64,000 bases of DNA from Macrophomina tecta (lineage: Eukaryota; Ascomycota; Dothideomycetes; Botryosphaeriales; Botryosphaeriaceae): positions 62,001 through 126,000 of the forward strand of contig JAKSGN010000027.1 in NCBI GenBank assembly GCA_024180945.1, read 5' to 3'. Of this stretch, positions 47,227 to 56,899 are shown in pieces. The number at the start of each line of letters is the position of its first letter. Position 1 is the first letter of the stretch. Both the position numbers and the translations under genes were made by a program. Under the pieces are notes generated by a model. The model worked only from the letters and a program-made list of their open reading frames with translations, was not told the DNA's origin and did no database searches.

Positions 47227-47868
47227 CTAATGGTGGTTAAGACACTAATTATTACGGGTTTCTTAAGGTAAGTCCATGGAAAATTCTGATCTCAACTTTT
47301 TAATTCCCTTTCATCGGCCGTTTTATCATCTTTAAACCTAACGAACAGTCTATTCTCTAAGCGCCTTTTTTTTCCTTTTTCCTTTTCTTTTTTTTTTTTT
47401 TTTTTGGTTTTCCGTTTTCTACGGCAAAAATCGGCAAAACCATCAAGAGCAGGAGGGATTCGAGATGCGGAGATGGGCATCTGCACATAGCAAGGATTTC
47501 CCTGCAGGTAAGGGCAGAGGAAGGGTTGGCGGTGCCGAAAAAGGCTTAGTTTGCTCTTACGGCGTTGTTCAGCTTGGTCCCATCGGCCTCGAGTCCGATG
47601 CCGCGAACAGCGACCCCGAAGCCCGCGTCCACGCCCGGTCTCGATGCAGCCTGCCCTTTACGAGCGGCGTGCGTCCGCCGCGTTCCAGTGTGGTGCCGTC
47701 GGTGCCCCTCAATGGCTGACTTCTGCTACACGGGCCACTGCGTTTCCTCTGCGTCTCTAGGGAGAGCTTGCACTGCTGTTGAGAGAAACCGCAACTGCTG
47801 CCCCGTCTAGCACCTGCCGCGTCGCCTGCGCTACTTTACCACACTTGTCTAATACCCTTAACGCCGCT
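47227..47868 (+). other. Intergenic; poly-T tract and upstream region of the Zn2Cys6 pseudogene
   Basis: Contains a long pyrimidine run (about 47366-47405, mostly T). GC-richer sequence with several overlapping open frames follows; all lack recognisable domains. No clear promoter element. Confidence 0.45.
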
Positions 47869-50321
47869 ATGAGCAGGCCAATTCTCCCTTTTCCTCCATA
47901 CTATGGTAGCAGCCAGCAGCTCTTTCACTTGCCGCCGCAGCCTGAACCTCCGCCGCCGCCTCCAAGCAAGCCGACGCACGCGAAGAGGGGTCGCATAACG
48001 ATAGTCGCCTGTCTCCCTTGCCGCAAACTGAAAGCCAAGGTTGGTGGCCCGTTCGAACGTACTGTTTTGCTAGCTGGCTGACCAGTGCTCCTACCCTAGT
48101 GCGACGGCAAGAGACCCACGTGCTCGCAGTGCCTCCGTCGAGATCGGCAGTGCCAGTATAATATGACCGACGAACAGCGTCGCTTGACATTCCTTAGAGA
48201 GAATGTGGAACACCTAGAGCGCGAAAAGCGCGAGCTTGAGTCACTGCTGCTGACGCTCCAACGTTCTGCTGAAGATAACGCGGCAGAAGTGATGCGCATT
48301 CTCCGTACGAGCAACGACCTCCAGGCTATCGCCAGGCACGCTCACACCGGTCGGCTGCTCTCAATACTTCCGGGCGAGCTAGTACCACGCGGTAGCAGTA
48401 GTAGTGGCTGTGAGCATGATGGCTCTGCCATCTTTAGCTCAGACAGGCTTAGAATGTTTGCTGAGGCTCGAATCTATTTCTTAGATACAACCCCCCCGCA
48501 AAACGCGCGACCTTCTCCGCAGTTTGGTCAGCACCAGGGCCTCATCCGGATCATTGCGTCCGCGGCACTCATGGAGCTGGACGAGATTGTTCGCCGGCTA
48601 CGGCTTGGCGAAGATCCCGCCTCAATACTGGCGTCGGTCGCTGCAGGCACTCTCCTCCAGGACTTGCCCTCCCGGGACCAGGTCAGCACGCCGGGAATGG
48701 AAGCCGAGTTTTCTGGCCGAGAATAATTTGGTCTTGTTAAGGGAGACGGTGTGGGAGGGCCGCAAGAAGCACGGCGACAGTCGGATATACTTAGTCAACC
48801 GATCAGCCGCTGGTCTTCCGTGACCGATGATAATGAGTGGATAGAGCACTTGCTCTCGCTGTACTTTACCTGGCAACACCAGCTCTTTCAGAATTTCCCG
48901 GAGCCGCTTTTCAGAGCTGACATGGCTTCAGGCCGAACGGATTATTGCTCTAGGTCACTAGTAAACACGATATGTGCAGTAGGATGCCTCCTTTCTAACA
49001 GCCGTCGGGCGCGGCGGGATCTAAATGACCCTCGAACGGCTGGTTTGGACTTCTATGAAGAGGCGGTCCGGTTATTAAATAATGAACGACTGTCTACTTT
49101 GCCAACGACCTCTGCTCTGTCGATTCTTTGCCACTTTGAGAGCAACTTCGGCTATTTGAGCTTATAGTGGCAGTATAGCGGCTGGAGTTCCCGTATGGCT
49201 CTTGACCTAAACTTGCATCTGCGCAGTAACAGAACATCAACAGATTAGTCTAGCACGGAGGCAAACTTTGAAGGGACAGCTCGCGCCTATGTTTTCTGGG
49301 ACTATTTCATCTCCGACTAGTATGTCCGCCCTGCGGTCTGCTTAAATCGTGTATCTATTATTATACAGGGTTGTTCATTGTCCTCGTCCGTTAGCAGTTG
49401 TTTGACGAAGCCGATAAATATGAAGCGAGAATACACGGGGCTTATATTCTACTGGTCCAACTCTGCGTCCTTGGAATCACTAACACCTTTCCTAGTATGT
49501 ACTATCACGCCGCTATCCTCCTCCTTTTCCGACCATTCCTCAAAGCTAGATTCACCGAATCCAACTTATCACCGGGTGACGTATGCAGGCCATCGGCGAA
49601 CTCAGTCTCGGGCATCTTCGCGCAGTACCGGCAGCAGTACGGGCTATCGGGCATCTTCGCATTCCAGCTGTACTGCTTACTAACGGCGTGCACGATCTAC
49701 ATTATTAAGTTACCATCCATCTCGGCGACTAGCCACCTGGCGGCCGCTTACAACAGCTTCCAGGACCTACCCGAGCAGAGCGAGTGTGCGACGAGCAGCC
49801 TTAACATCATCCGTAGCCTCGTGCAAAGGTGGAAGATCGTCCTACCGCTCGAGGTCGATGCCGCACTATACCGCGACCAGAACGCGCTAGACGCTCCTAA
49901 CAGTGGCGCCGCTGCATCATCGGACATTCACTTCAGCAACAGCAGCAGTGCAGACTACGGCACGCCGCCGTACCCCGCCTTCGATTCCTTAGGCTCACGA
50001 CTGGAGAAGTGCGAAGCGCACTTCTCCAGTCGCGAGCCCCCGCCGGAAGTCATGCAGAAGCGGCACCTACTTGCTCCCCGACAGACCCACAAGGAAGGGC
50101 TGCGAGACATCAATAACTACCTGTTCACGCCGGCCCCGAACCAATCTACGCCGCTGCTCGGCCCCATCCACACCAGCACGAGCCACAATGGTGGCAGGGA
50201 GGGCGGCGGCGGCGACACGATGTGGAACGATGAGCTGAACAAGGTGCCTCAGGGCTTCGGCGGGCTGGATTTCGTCCGCGATAACGGCTTCGACCCGGTC
50301 ATGGGATATCAGGGTGCTTAA
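47869..50321 (+). pseudogene. Zn2Cys6 fungal transcription factor, degenerate
   Basis: The ATG at 47869 opens a 57-codon exon; a 60-nt GT..AG intron (48040-48099) interrupts the zinc cluster in phase 0. The cluster is canonical: ACLPCRKLKAK before the intron and CDGKRPTCSQC...C after it (C-x2-C-x6-C-x6-C-x2-C-x6-C). A leucine-rich coiled-coil linker follows (LRENVEHLEREKRELESLL). The fungal-specific regulatory domain starts near 48830 (EWIEHLLSLYFTWQHQLF). The same frame is cut by TAA at 48724 and TAG at 49165, 49246 and 49318. A possible 47-nt intron (49351-49397) then leads in phase into a long open C-terminal part (YYHAAILLLFRPFL to 50321). Several tens of residues of the middle homology region seem lost there. 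A nuclear DNA-binding regulator by family; probably dead in this strain. Confidence 0.8.
49994..50036 (+). repeat. Perfect 16-bp hairpin within the Zn2Cys6 pseudogene
   Basis: CGACTGGAGAAGTGCG (49998-50013), loop AAG, then its exact complement (50017-50032). Four more bases on each side pair with one mismatch, giving 20-bp arms. It lies in the open C-terminal frame, encoding SRLEKCEAHFSSRE. Confidence 0.95.
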
Positions 50322-51172
50322 AACGGGGAGTAGAGGGCTTGTCCGTAAGATGGAAGGACCGGTATTTCGGACTGTTATTGTCGTTATTGTTACTTCTTGT
50401 CGTCATTGCCACTGCTGTGGAATGGGAAGATGCTGTCGTTGTTACTACTACCCAGATTGGATACGGAGGGTGCGACTTTTACTTCGTTGGTCGGTAGTGC
50501 ATTGGCGGGTCGTGAAAGGGAAGACGCTGGAAGATCTTGCTTTGCGGGTAGGGCTTGATTGAAAGGTAGTTACATACGTTTGATCGCTGCACAGCCCTCC
50601 CTACTTACCCGTGTCCTCAACTAGTTAAGTAGCAGAAGAGAGCCTGAATTCGGAGGATAGCGGTGTCTGCTTTTCTCGCACCGCTCAACAGAATCGTATC
50701 ACGTCCATTGGCTTTGCCTCCCTTATTCCCCCTTCATACGCATTTTTCAAGTAGATCATGATATGATTACTGGTCTCCTGAGCATCAGGAGGTGAAACCT
50801 GTCGATCTCGGGGCGTGGAGCTTGCGTTCCAGGCAGATAGTTTGCATTAGTCCGCGCAAGTTCGGGACGCACAATAAAAAGGATTTTAATAGTGCATGGT
50901 CATAAGAGCCTCAAATATAAACTAGAGGCCATAAATAACGATCCCTGGTTATTCTTTTTAATTAACGAGTGGCATTAACTATAGGCAAATATAAATAGTT
51001 TATTCTTAAACAAGCCTTTAGACGCTTCGTACCAGGACGATCGGATAGAAACTAATCAGCTATCATCTGCTCTGCATTACTAACGTATCAGCTTTCACAC
51101 ACGAGTAAAGCTGTTATTGCGTTAATATTTACTTTAGTATTTTCTGTTAGCTTATAATTTATGAGCTGCTTC
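50322..51172. other. Intergenic between convergent regulator genes
   Basis: Lies between the 3' ends of the Zn2Cys6 pseudogene (plus) and the bHLH gene (minus). The part from about 50870 is AT-richer but keeps CA and TG, so it is not RIP-affected. The 50314-50562 frame has no domain. Nothing else recognised. Confidence 0.5.
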
Positions 51173-52390
51173 TTATTTAGTCGCGGATAAGTCTCTATCT
51201 ACCCTTCCCTTGCTCAGCCGGCGCGAACAGGAATATCCGGCACCATTCCTAGCTGCCGCTGCTGCTGCCCCTTCCGCTCCCCCATATGACTGGACCTTTC
51301 TGCTTAGATTCTGGTTCTCCTTGACGACGCGGTTGTAGCAGTCCTGCATGCACGCTTTCTCGCGCTCCATCTGCTGGATGTACTCGATGGCGCGCGCGAT
51401 CACGCACGCTTTGGTGAGCTTAGAGGGGGGAGCAGGAGAAGGCGGTTGCTCGGAATCCACGCGTTCTTGAGTATTGATTAAAGACGGCGACTCTGGGGGT
51501 AGGATTTGGACTACTGTGGATTCGTCGGTGCCCCTAATTGACCTACCGCTGCTAGGGAGAACGGCGCGCAGACGTCGGAACATGGCTCTCATACAGTCGC
51601 GGTACCTTTCCTCGGCTTTGGCATGCGGCTTTCGTATGCTGCTCTCGATGACGGCGAGCTGGGTTGCATTGCCGGTTGGGGAGTTCTCGGGCGAGATGGT
51701 GTTGGAGCATGGGGCGTCGTTGAGCTGGCTGCGCCCAGGATGCTGGAAAACGGGTCTGCTTGGTTGATGGATGCCAAGGGCGCTGTTGCCGCGGCTCCTG
51801 TTGCTGCTGCTGTTGTTGCCCTGTTCGTGATGTGGGAGGCGCGAAGAGTATGCTGACGCCGTTGTTGCAGAGCCAGTGTTGGGTGCGGAGGCACGACGAC
51901 TAGAGGCCTTGGCTTTACGAGGTTTGCCGTGCTGCCTCGTTTCTCTGCGTGTGGCTGTAGCAGCCCTAGGTCTATCGTTTCCTCCGCTGGTCGAGGAGGC
52001 GACGCTGTTTGAGATGGATGAGCTGGCGCTCCGGCGCCTCTTCCTGGGAACCAGATGCGGGGGTCGAGGGGAGGGCTCCGGATGGATCTCAGAGTTCTGC
52101 ATGAAGGAGGGCGCCACGAAATTATTGCTAGCACTCCATGGATAGGCACCACCGGGGATGTTCATTTGCATTGGAGGCACCTGCTGAGGCTCGTCCCAGT
52201 TGGTCATGTGAGCCTCCAAAAAACCCGACCCAGGCGACCTGTCGTGTGCGTCTGCAACCCATGAGTCACTCCCATAGTCGCGTATATCGAAGCAATGATC
52301 GTGTAAGGACGGTAGAATGTTGTCTTGGAGTAACCAATTTTGGCAATGCCACTGGTCATTGAAAACTTCATAGACTGAAATGTTGCTCAT
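51173..52390 (-). CDS. bHLH transcription factor, SREBP-like basic region
   Basis: 405 aa, single exon, intact. The basic region and helix 1 cover residues 253-279 (RKPHAKAEERYRDCMRAMF). They contain the His256/Glu260/Arg264 triad that contacts CACGTG-type E-boxes, and Tyr263 at the position that marks SREBP-type proteins. Helix 2 is at 323-341 (SKLTKACVIARAIEYIQQME), followed by a possible zipper to about 366. The loop is long, about 43 residues, Ser/Pro/Glu-rich. The N-terminal 250 residues are low-complexity, with a basic KRRR patch at 117-120 that could serve as a nuclear signal. No membrane segments are visible, so membrane-bound SREBP-like regulation is unlikely. The alanine run near the C-terminus is low-complexity. 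The target pathway is unknown; it is convergent with the decayed Zn2Cys6 gene. Confidence 0.88.
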   Translation of the reverse strand: MSNISVYEVFNDQWHCQNWLLQDNILPSLHDHCFDIRDYGSDSWVADAHDRSPGSGFLEAHMTNWDEPQQVPPMQMNIPGGAYPWSASNNFVAPSFMQNSEIHPEPSPRPPHLVPRKRRRSASSSISNSVASSTSGGNDRPRAATATRRETRQHGKPRKAKASSRRASAPNTGSATTASAYSSRLPHHEQGNNSSSNRSRGNSALGIHQPSRPVFQHPGRSQLNDAPCSNTISPENSPTGNATQLAVIESSIRKPHAKAEERYRDCMRAMFRRLRAVLPSSGRSIRGTDESTVVQILPPESPSLINTQERVDSEQPPSPAPPSKLTKACVIARAIEYIQQMEREKACMQDCYNRVVKENQNLSRKVQSYGGAEGAAAAAARNGAGYSCSRRLSKGRVDRDLSATK

Positions 52391-54080
52391 CCTGAGACTT
52401 CAGGGTTTTTGAGGACAACAAAAAGAGCTGGCAATCACATTTCACCTCAATTTCAACGCCAGTAAATCTGACCGGTCAATAAGGAAAAAAAAAATTTCCC
52501 TGGGGGTGTTGGCTCTGCAGCAAGCGAGCTTTAGCCAGTCACTCGTTGGAAGATATTATTGGCAGAGATGCTGACAGGGGAACCGGACTCCGCATCCGGC
52601 TTTCTCTTTTCTCCTTATCATGGTAGCTCCTTCGAATTTGCCATTGCTTTAAGCCAGACCCTGAGCGCCGATCGCTGCATTCCTGCACCAGCTGAGCCTT
52701 GGCAAACCGTGGCTGAATATCGCCAGGTCTAGGCCCAGAGCGACCGGCGGCGAATGTCACTAAACACCATTTCACATGCTCTTCACAACAGCGGCAACGA
52801 GCACAGATAAGAGCATCGGCTAGGGTTAGATAAGCAAGTTAGGCTTTACTGGAAGCGTGGGTGTCTCTTAGTAGCCGACACTAATCGATCCGCTGCATAA
52901 GCTTAAAAGGTGTGTTAAACAAACCTTTTACTGGTGCAATGGGCATCCCGCATCATACGATATGACCTGACAATCTGCCCATTTCGTTAGGAACGGGAGG
53001 ATGTGGCGTTCGCCGTGAACTTACAAGATCTCCTGCAGCTACGATCTCAGAGCCTTATGCACGATCGCCACGGAACCGTAAGCCACCAGCTGATTACTAC
53101 TCTTGTATTGGCTAGCCTCTTCGCCCGCAGCTGTGTGTTGCCTTCCGGCATGTGGCGCATCCTTTCCCCAATCTCTACCCGTGGTGGGAATTCGAATAGT
53201 CACCCGTTCAGATCAGGAGCCGGCGCCGTTTGGGCCCTACACGCGAATTGCTCCCCTGCCTGCCCGTCGCCTGCCACAGCCAGCTGTACTAGCGTCCTTT
53301 AAACTCTGCAAGGTTTGATAGTTGAACGCTTAGCGGTCACCAACTCTGTGCATGGAAACGTGGAACCACTACTCAATCTTACCGTGCGCTACCAGAACCA
53401 TGTCCGCTGCGTTAGTATTTCTCTCCCACTCAACCAAGGTCGCTGAAGGACTAGTGATAGCAGGAGAGATAAAAGCTATCCATCGCCGTGAGCGGCCTTT
53501 TACAGCTTCACGGCCCCAGACGGTCTGCCGCCATGGCTACATTCCGTAAACTTCGGCCTTCTACCGACGCTGGGAAGCACGGGAAGACCCAAGAGTGTTG
53601 AGAGCATCGTGAGTTTTTCCACGTCTCTGAAGTTGCGGGATTTCGGATAGAAACATTGTTCTACGGTTCTTTTTGACTTGTTACTTGATACCCCTTTGTT
53701 CAAGACTGGTTGTTACGGACGCTTAGGGGCGGTGTTATATAGTGCCGAACTTTGGGTGAGGCCCCTTAGCCTATTGCTTTCACAAAGGTTTAAGTTACAC
53801 GTCCTACAGTCCTACGTTGGCCTTGGTGGTCGAATATTGCTTGAACGCTCTATAAGTGGCTTTCGAAGATACGTTCTTTTACGTATCTTAGCCATGCATT
53901 CACAGCACGCTTTTTAGCTCTTAAGCCTTGAATATAAATGTTCTTCGCGTGGTATCTTAGGATGGATAGGCTCTAGTCGTCCACGGCGTCTATCCACCCG
54001 TTTTAAGCGTTTAAAGAGCTGTTCCCAAAGCTTCTCTCGGAAATCGTTTTAGCACGAGAATGGAGACTTTTCTCCCTCTT
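52391..54080. other. Upstream region of the bHLH gene and unrecognised sequence
   Basis: Normal composition. Short frames (52539-52775 minus; 53003-53302, 53103-53318, 53352-53549 and 53678-53917 plus; 53500-53703 minus) overlap one another and show no domains. An 8-bp inverted repeat with an 8-nt loop occurs at 53866-53889. Composition shifts to RIP-like AT-rich sequence from about 54080. Confidence 0.45.
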
Positions 54081-54365
54081 CTAGGCCTCTATAAGTGAGT
54101 AAGTATATATTGTAAAGCGCTGAGGCTTGGGTAGAGGATTACTAAGCTATATTATAAATAATAAAGCCTAGTAAGCAGTCAGAAGGAGATAATTCTCTAA
54201 GAGAGAAGTTAATAGGGGATTTAATAAAGAAGAACAAGAGGGGAGAAAAAGATATAGAATAAAGCTTTTATTAGCTTATATCATATTTATAAGTATTGCG
54301 CGTCTCGAAGAGTAAAACTATAGGACTATCTAGAGTTCTTTATATATAGGTATTTCTTATATAAG

Positions 54366-55008
54366 TAGATTCTTCTAGATATACCATATTAGAAATCCAA
54401 TAAGAATAATTTATAAGAAAGAAGGTTCTAGCCCTAATTCTTATTTATTTTATATACTTTTTATATTATAATAACTAAAAATAATTAAGCTTTTATAATA
54501 TATAAAAGAATTTTTAGTAGGGGCTATACCTATTTAGTTATTAGTTAGTAAAGTATAATAGATTATTTTACTATCTTAGTTTACTATTATAGTTTACTAC
54601 TATAGTTTACTACCACTATAACTTCTAGGTATATTTATTATATACCTTAGATAGTATTCTAATACCTAAGGTAATATATTAATAAGCTATGCTTATATAA
54701 GCTTACTTATTAATATTTAATATATATTAATAATTAATACCTAGAAGAGAAAGTGTTAAAAAAGTCTCTATATTTAATAATAAAGCTATTTAATCTTATC
54801 TTTAGCTTTAAATTAATTAAAATAATTAACTATATTCTTATTATAATTATAGTTATCTATATACTTTAGAATTAGTATTTTTTTTACTAGTTAATTACTT
54901 AATAGCTTCTAAGTAGTCTTTAAATTAGTAAAGTATTAAATATTAATAAGTAAGCTTATATAAGTATAGTTTATTAGATTTCTAATATAGTATATCTAAA
55001 AGAATCTA
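54366..55008. repeat. MITE-like inverted repeat with a split left arm
   Basis: The right arm is continuous (54935-55008, 74 bp). Its complement occurs on the left in two pieces: 54366-54403 (38 bp, three C/T mismatches) and 54680-54721 (42 bp, two G/A mismatches), separated by about 276 bp. The mismatches are all RIP-type transitions. No coding region. The separating segment includes three tandem copies of an AGTTTACTACTAT-like unit near 54580-54615. Confidence 0.6.
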
Positions 55009-55326
55009 TTTATATTATTATACTATTACTCTTTCTAAAGGAGATTAGGTATATTATTAAGTAGCTTAGGCTTTCTAGGGGCTATTATAGTAGGTAAGAA
55101 AGAATTATATATAATATTAAAATATAAATTAATTAATAAGTTAACTATAAGAGTCTTATCTACTATAAATAAGTATAGCCTATATATATAGATTTTAATC
55201 TTATTAAAAATAGGGCGAGAATATACTTTTATTAGTCTATAGACTTCTAGATTATTATATTTATAAAAAAGAATTAATAAATAATTTCTAAGTCTATACT
55301 TTAGCTCTAAGAAGCTAGTCTAAAAG
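55009..55326. repeat. Unclassified dispersed repeat, copy 2, left part
   Basis: From about 55190 this matches 42610-42770 and 63060-63180. It is cut at AAAAG (55322-55326) by element F and continues at 62497. Upstream of 55190 I see only AT-rich sequence. Confidence 0.55.
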
Positions 55327-55516
55327 TATAAGTAAATAAGTAAGTTATAAGTAGGGAGCCTTTAAAGAGTTATATTCTTAGATATAAATTCTTAGTAGTA
55401 TAGGATTTACCCCTTAGTAGCGTTATATACTGGGGGCCCGTGCGTAGCACATAATAAGCATATAGAACGCACGATATAAGTACTCTAAGAATGTACTAGA
55501 ATCTATTATTCTAATA
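55327..55516 (-). repeat. 3' LTR of element F
   Basis: 190 bp, TATAAGTAAATAAG to CTAATA in plus-strand reading. It contains an unmutated GC-rich box, GGGGCCCGTGCGTAGCAC, in which TG and CA survive although the rest of the LTR is RIP-mutated. Confidence 0.88.
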
Positions 55517-55531
55517 CTACCCCTTCTCTAG

Positions 55532-55552
55532 TAGAAATCGCCCCGATTTCTA
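55532..55552 (-). other. Short hairpin next to element F's polypurine tract
   Basis: TAGAAATCG, loop CCC, CGATTTCTA: 9-bp perfect arms immediately inside the purine tract. Confidence 0.6.
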
Positions 55553-56534
55553 TTAGAAGGTATTATATTAGTGCCTTATTAAAAAACCTTTAGTAAGGAA
55601 AAAGAGTGTACCTAATTACTATATAGAACGTAGTATTATATATTAGTTATAGGCATTATATAGTAAGGTAAGTTAGCCTTATTATGTAGCTATTACTATA
55701 AATAATAAATAAAGGATAATAAATTAATAGAAAAATAAAGAAATATATTACTAAGCGGTTATTAGTAATACTAGTAGTATACTATATATACGGAAAATAT
55801 AGGTAATAGTACGTTAGCGTAGTTTTTTCTTTATTATTAGGTATTATTACTATTAAGAATAATAGAAGTTAGTCTTATATAATAATACTAGCAAATATAC
55901 TAATTAGTAACTTACGTATACTAATAATACTTATAGGGTATAAGGTTATTTTTTCAATAGCTTTAATAGGTATAATAATCTTCTATATCTCCCTAGATTT
56001 TTATAGTTTAGATCTAGCTTCTCTTCTTTAACTAAAATATCTTTAACTAATATTAACCCTTTTTATTACTTCTTTCTTCTAAATAACTATTACTATATAG
56101 ACCCCTTCTAGCTTTATTTACTTAGGTTACTTCTATAATAAGCTTCCATAGACGCCTATTACGAGTAATATAGTAAAGCTTCTTTTTTATCTTTAGCTAT
56201 AGCCTAGTTTAGTAGTAGTATACTATATACATTACGTACGCTACTAGGGCACGATACACTACCGCGAGGGTAAAGTATAGGTTAATTTTATACCTATAAA
56301 GCTTCTTAGGGGGCTTCGCTAGATCTACTTTAAGAATCTACCCTATACTAAGTATAATCGATATACGAAGAGTACTTATAAATATACTCTAGTAAGTATA
56401 CTTTTTCCCTACTTTTCTTATACTTTCTATATACTTTTATACTACTTATGCTCGTTGCTAATAATAAAATTTATTTTTAGATTTTCCCTTAATTCTGCTA
56501 TACTACTAATTTACTATTATTTTATTACGATAGC

Positions 56535-56870
56535 TTCGATGGCACTCCCGATAAGAAGATGCTAAAGTTTATAAAAAAGAACGTACTTATACTATATAAG
56601 TACGCTAGTGCGTTAGAAGAGGCGGTATTAGTATATAAGAAGTAGAAGATAAAGAAGATTATAACTACTAGCGGCCGTAGTAACTAGTAATATATATATA
56701 ATATATCATACTTAGAGAATTAGTAGCGTTATTAGGCTAGACTAGATAGGGTTAGCTTAATAAAGCTAACTAATAAAGTAGTAGATAAGAAGTTTAAGAA
56801 TAAGTACTTTATAAAGATATCTAATATAAATAAGAGGTAATTTTAGTATAGCTTAAATATAAAGTAGATA
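56535..56870 (+). pseudogene. Opposite-strand frame in element F
   Basis: On the plus strand, opposite to F's gag-pol, a frame with only a few TAG/TAA codons reads LKFIKKNVLILYKYASALEE and later RVSLIKLTNKVVDKKFKNKY. It lies between the end of pol and the 3' LTR. The composition (Lys, Glu, Leu, Val) is protein-like, but I do not recognise a domain and cannot exclude chance. Confidence 0.35.
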
Positions 56871-56899
56871 CTCCTTTAGGGCCCTTTTTTATAAATTAA

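Noticed and set aside
47366..47405. Poly-T tract as a retroposon tail
   Set aside because: No LINE or SINE-like sequence or target duplication next to it; simple pyrimidine tract.
43680..54080. Biosynthetic gene cluster in the island, suggested by two regulators and a peptidase
   Set aside because: No backbone enzyme or tailoring enzymes are present, and two of the three genes are broken.
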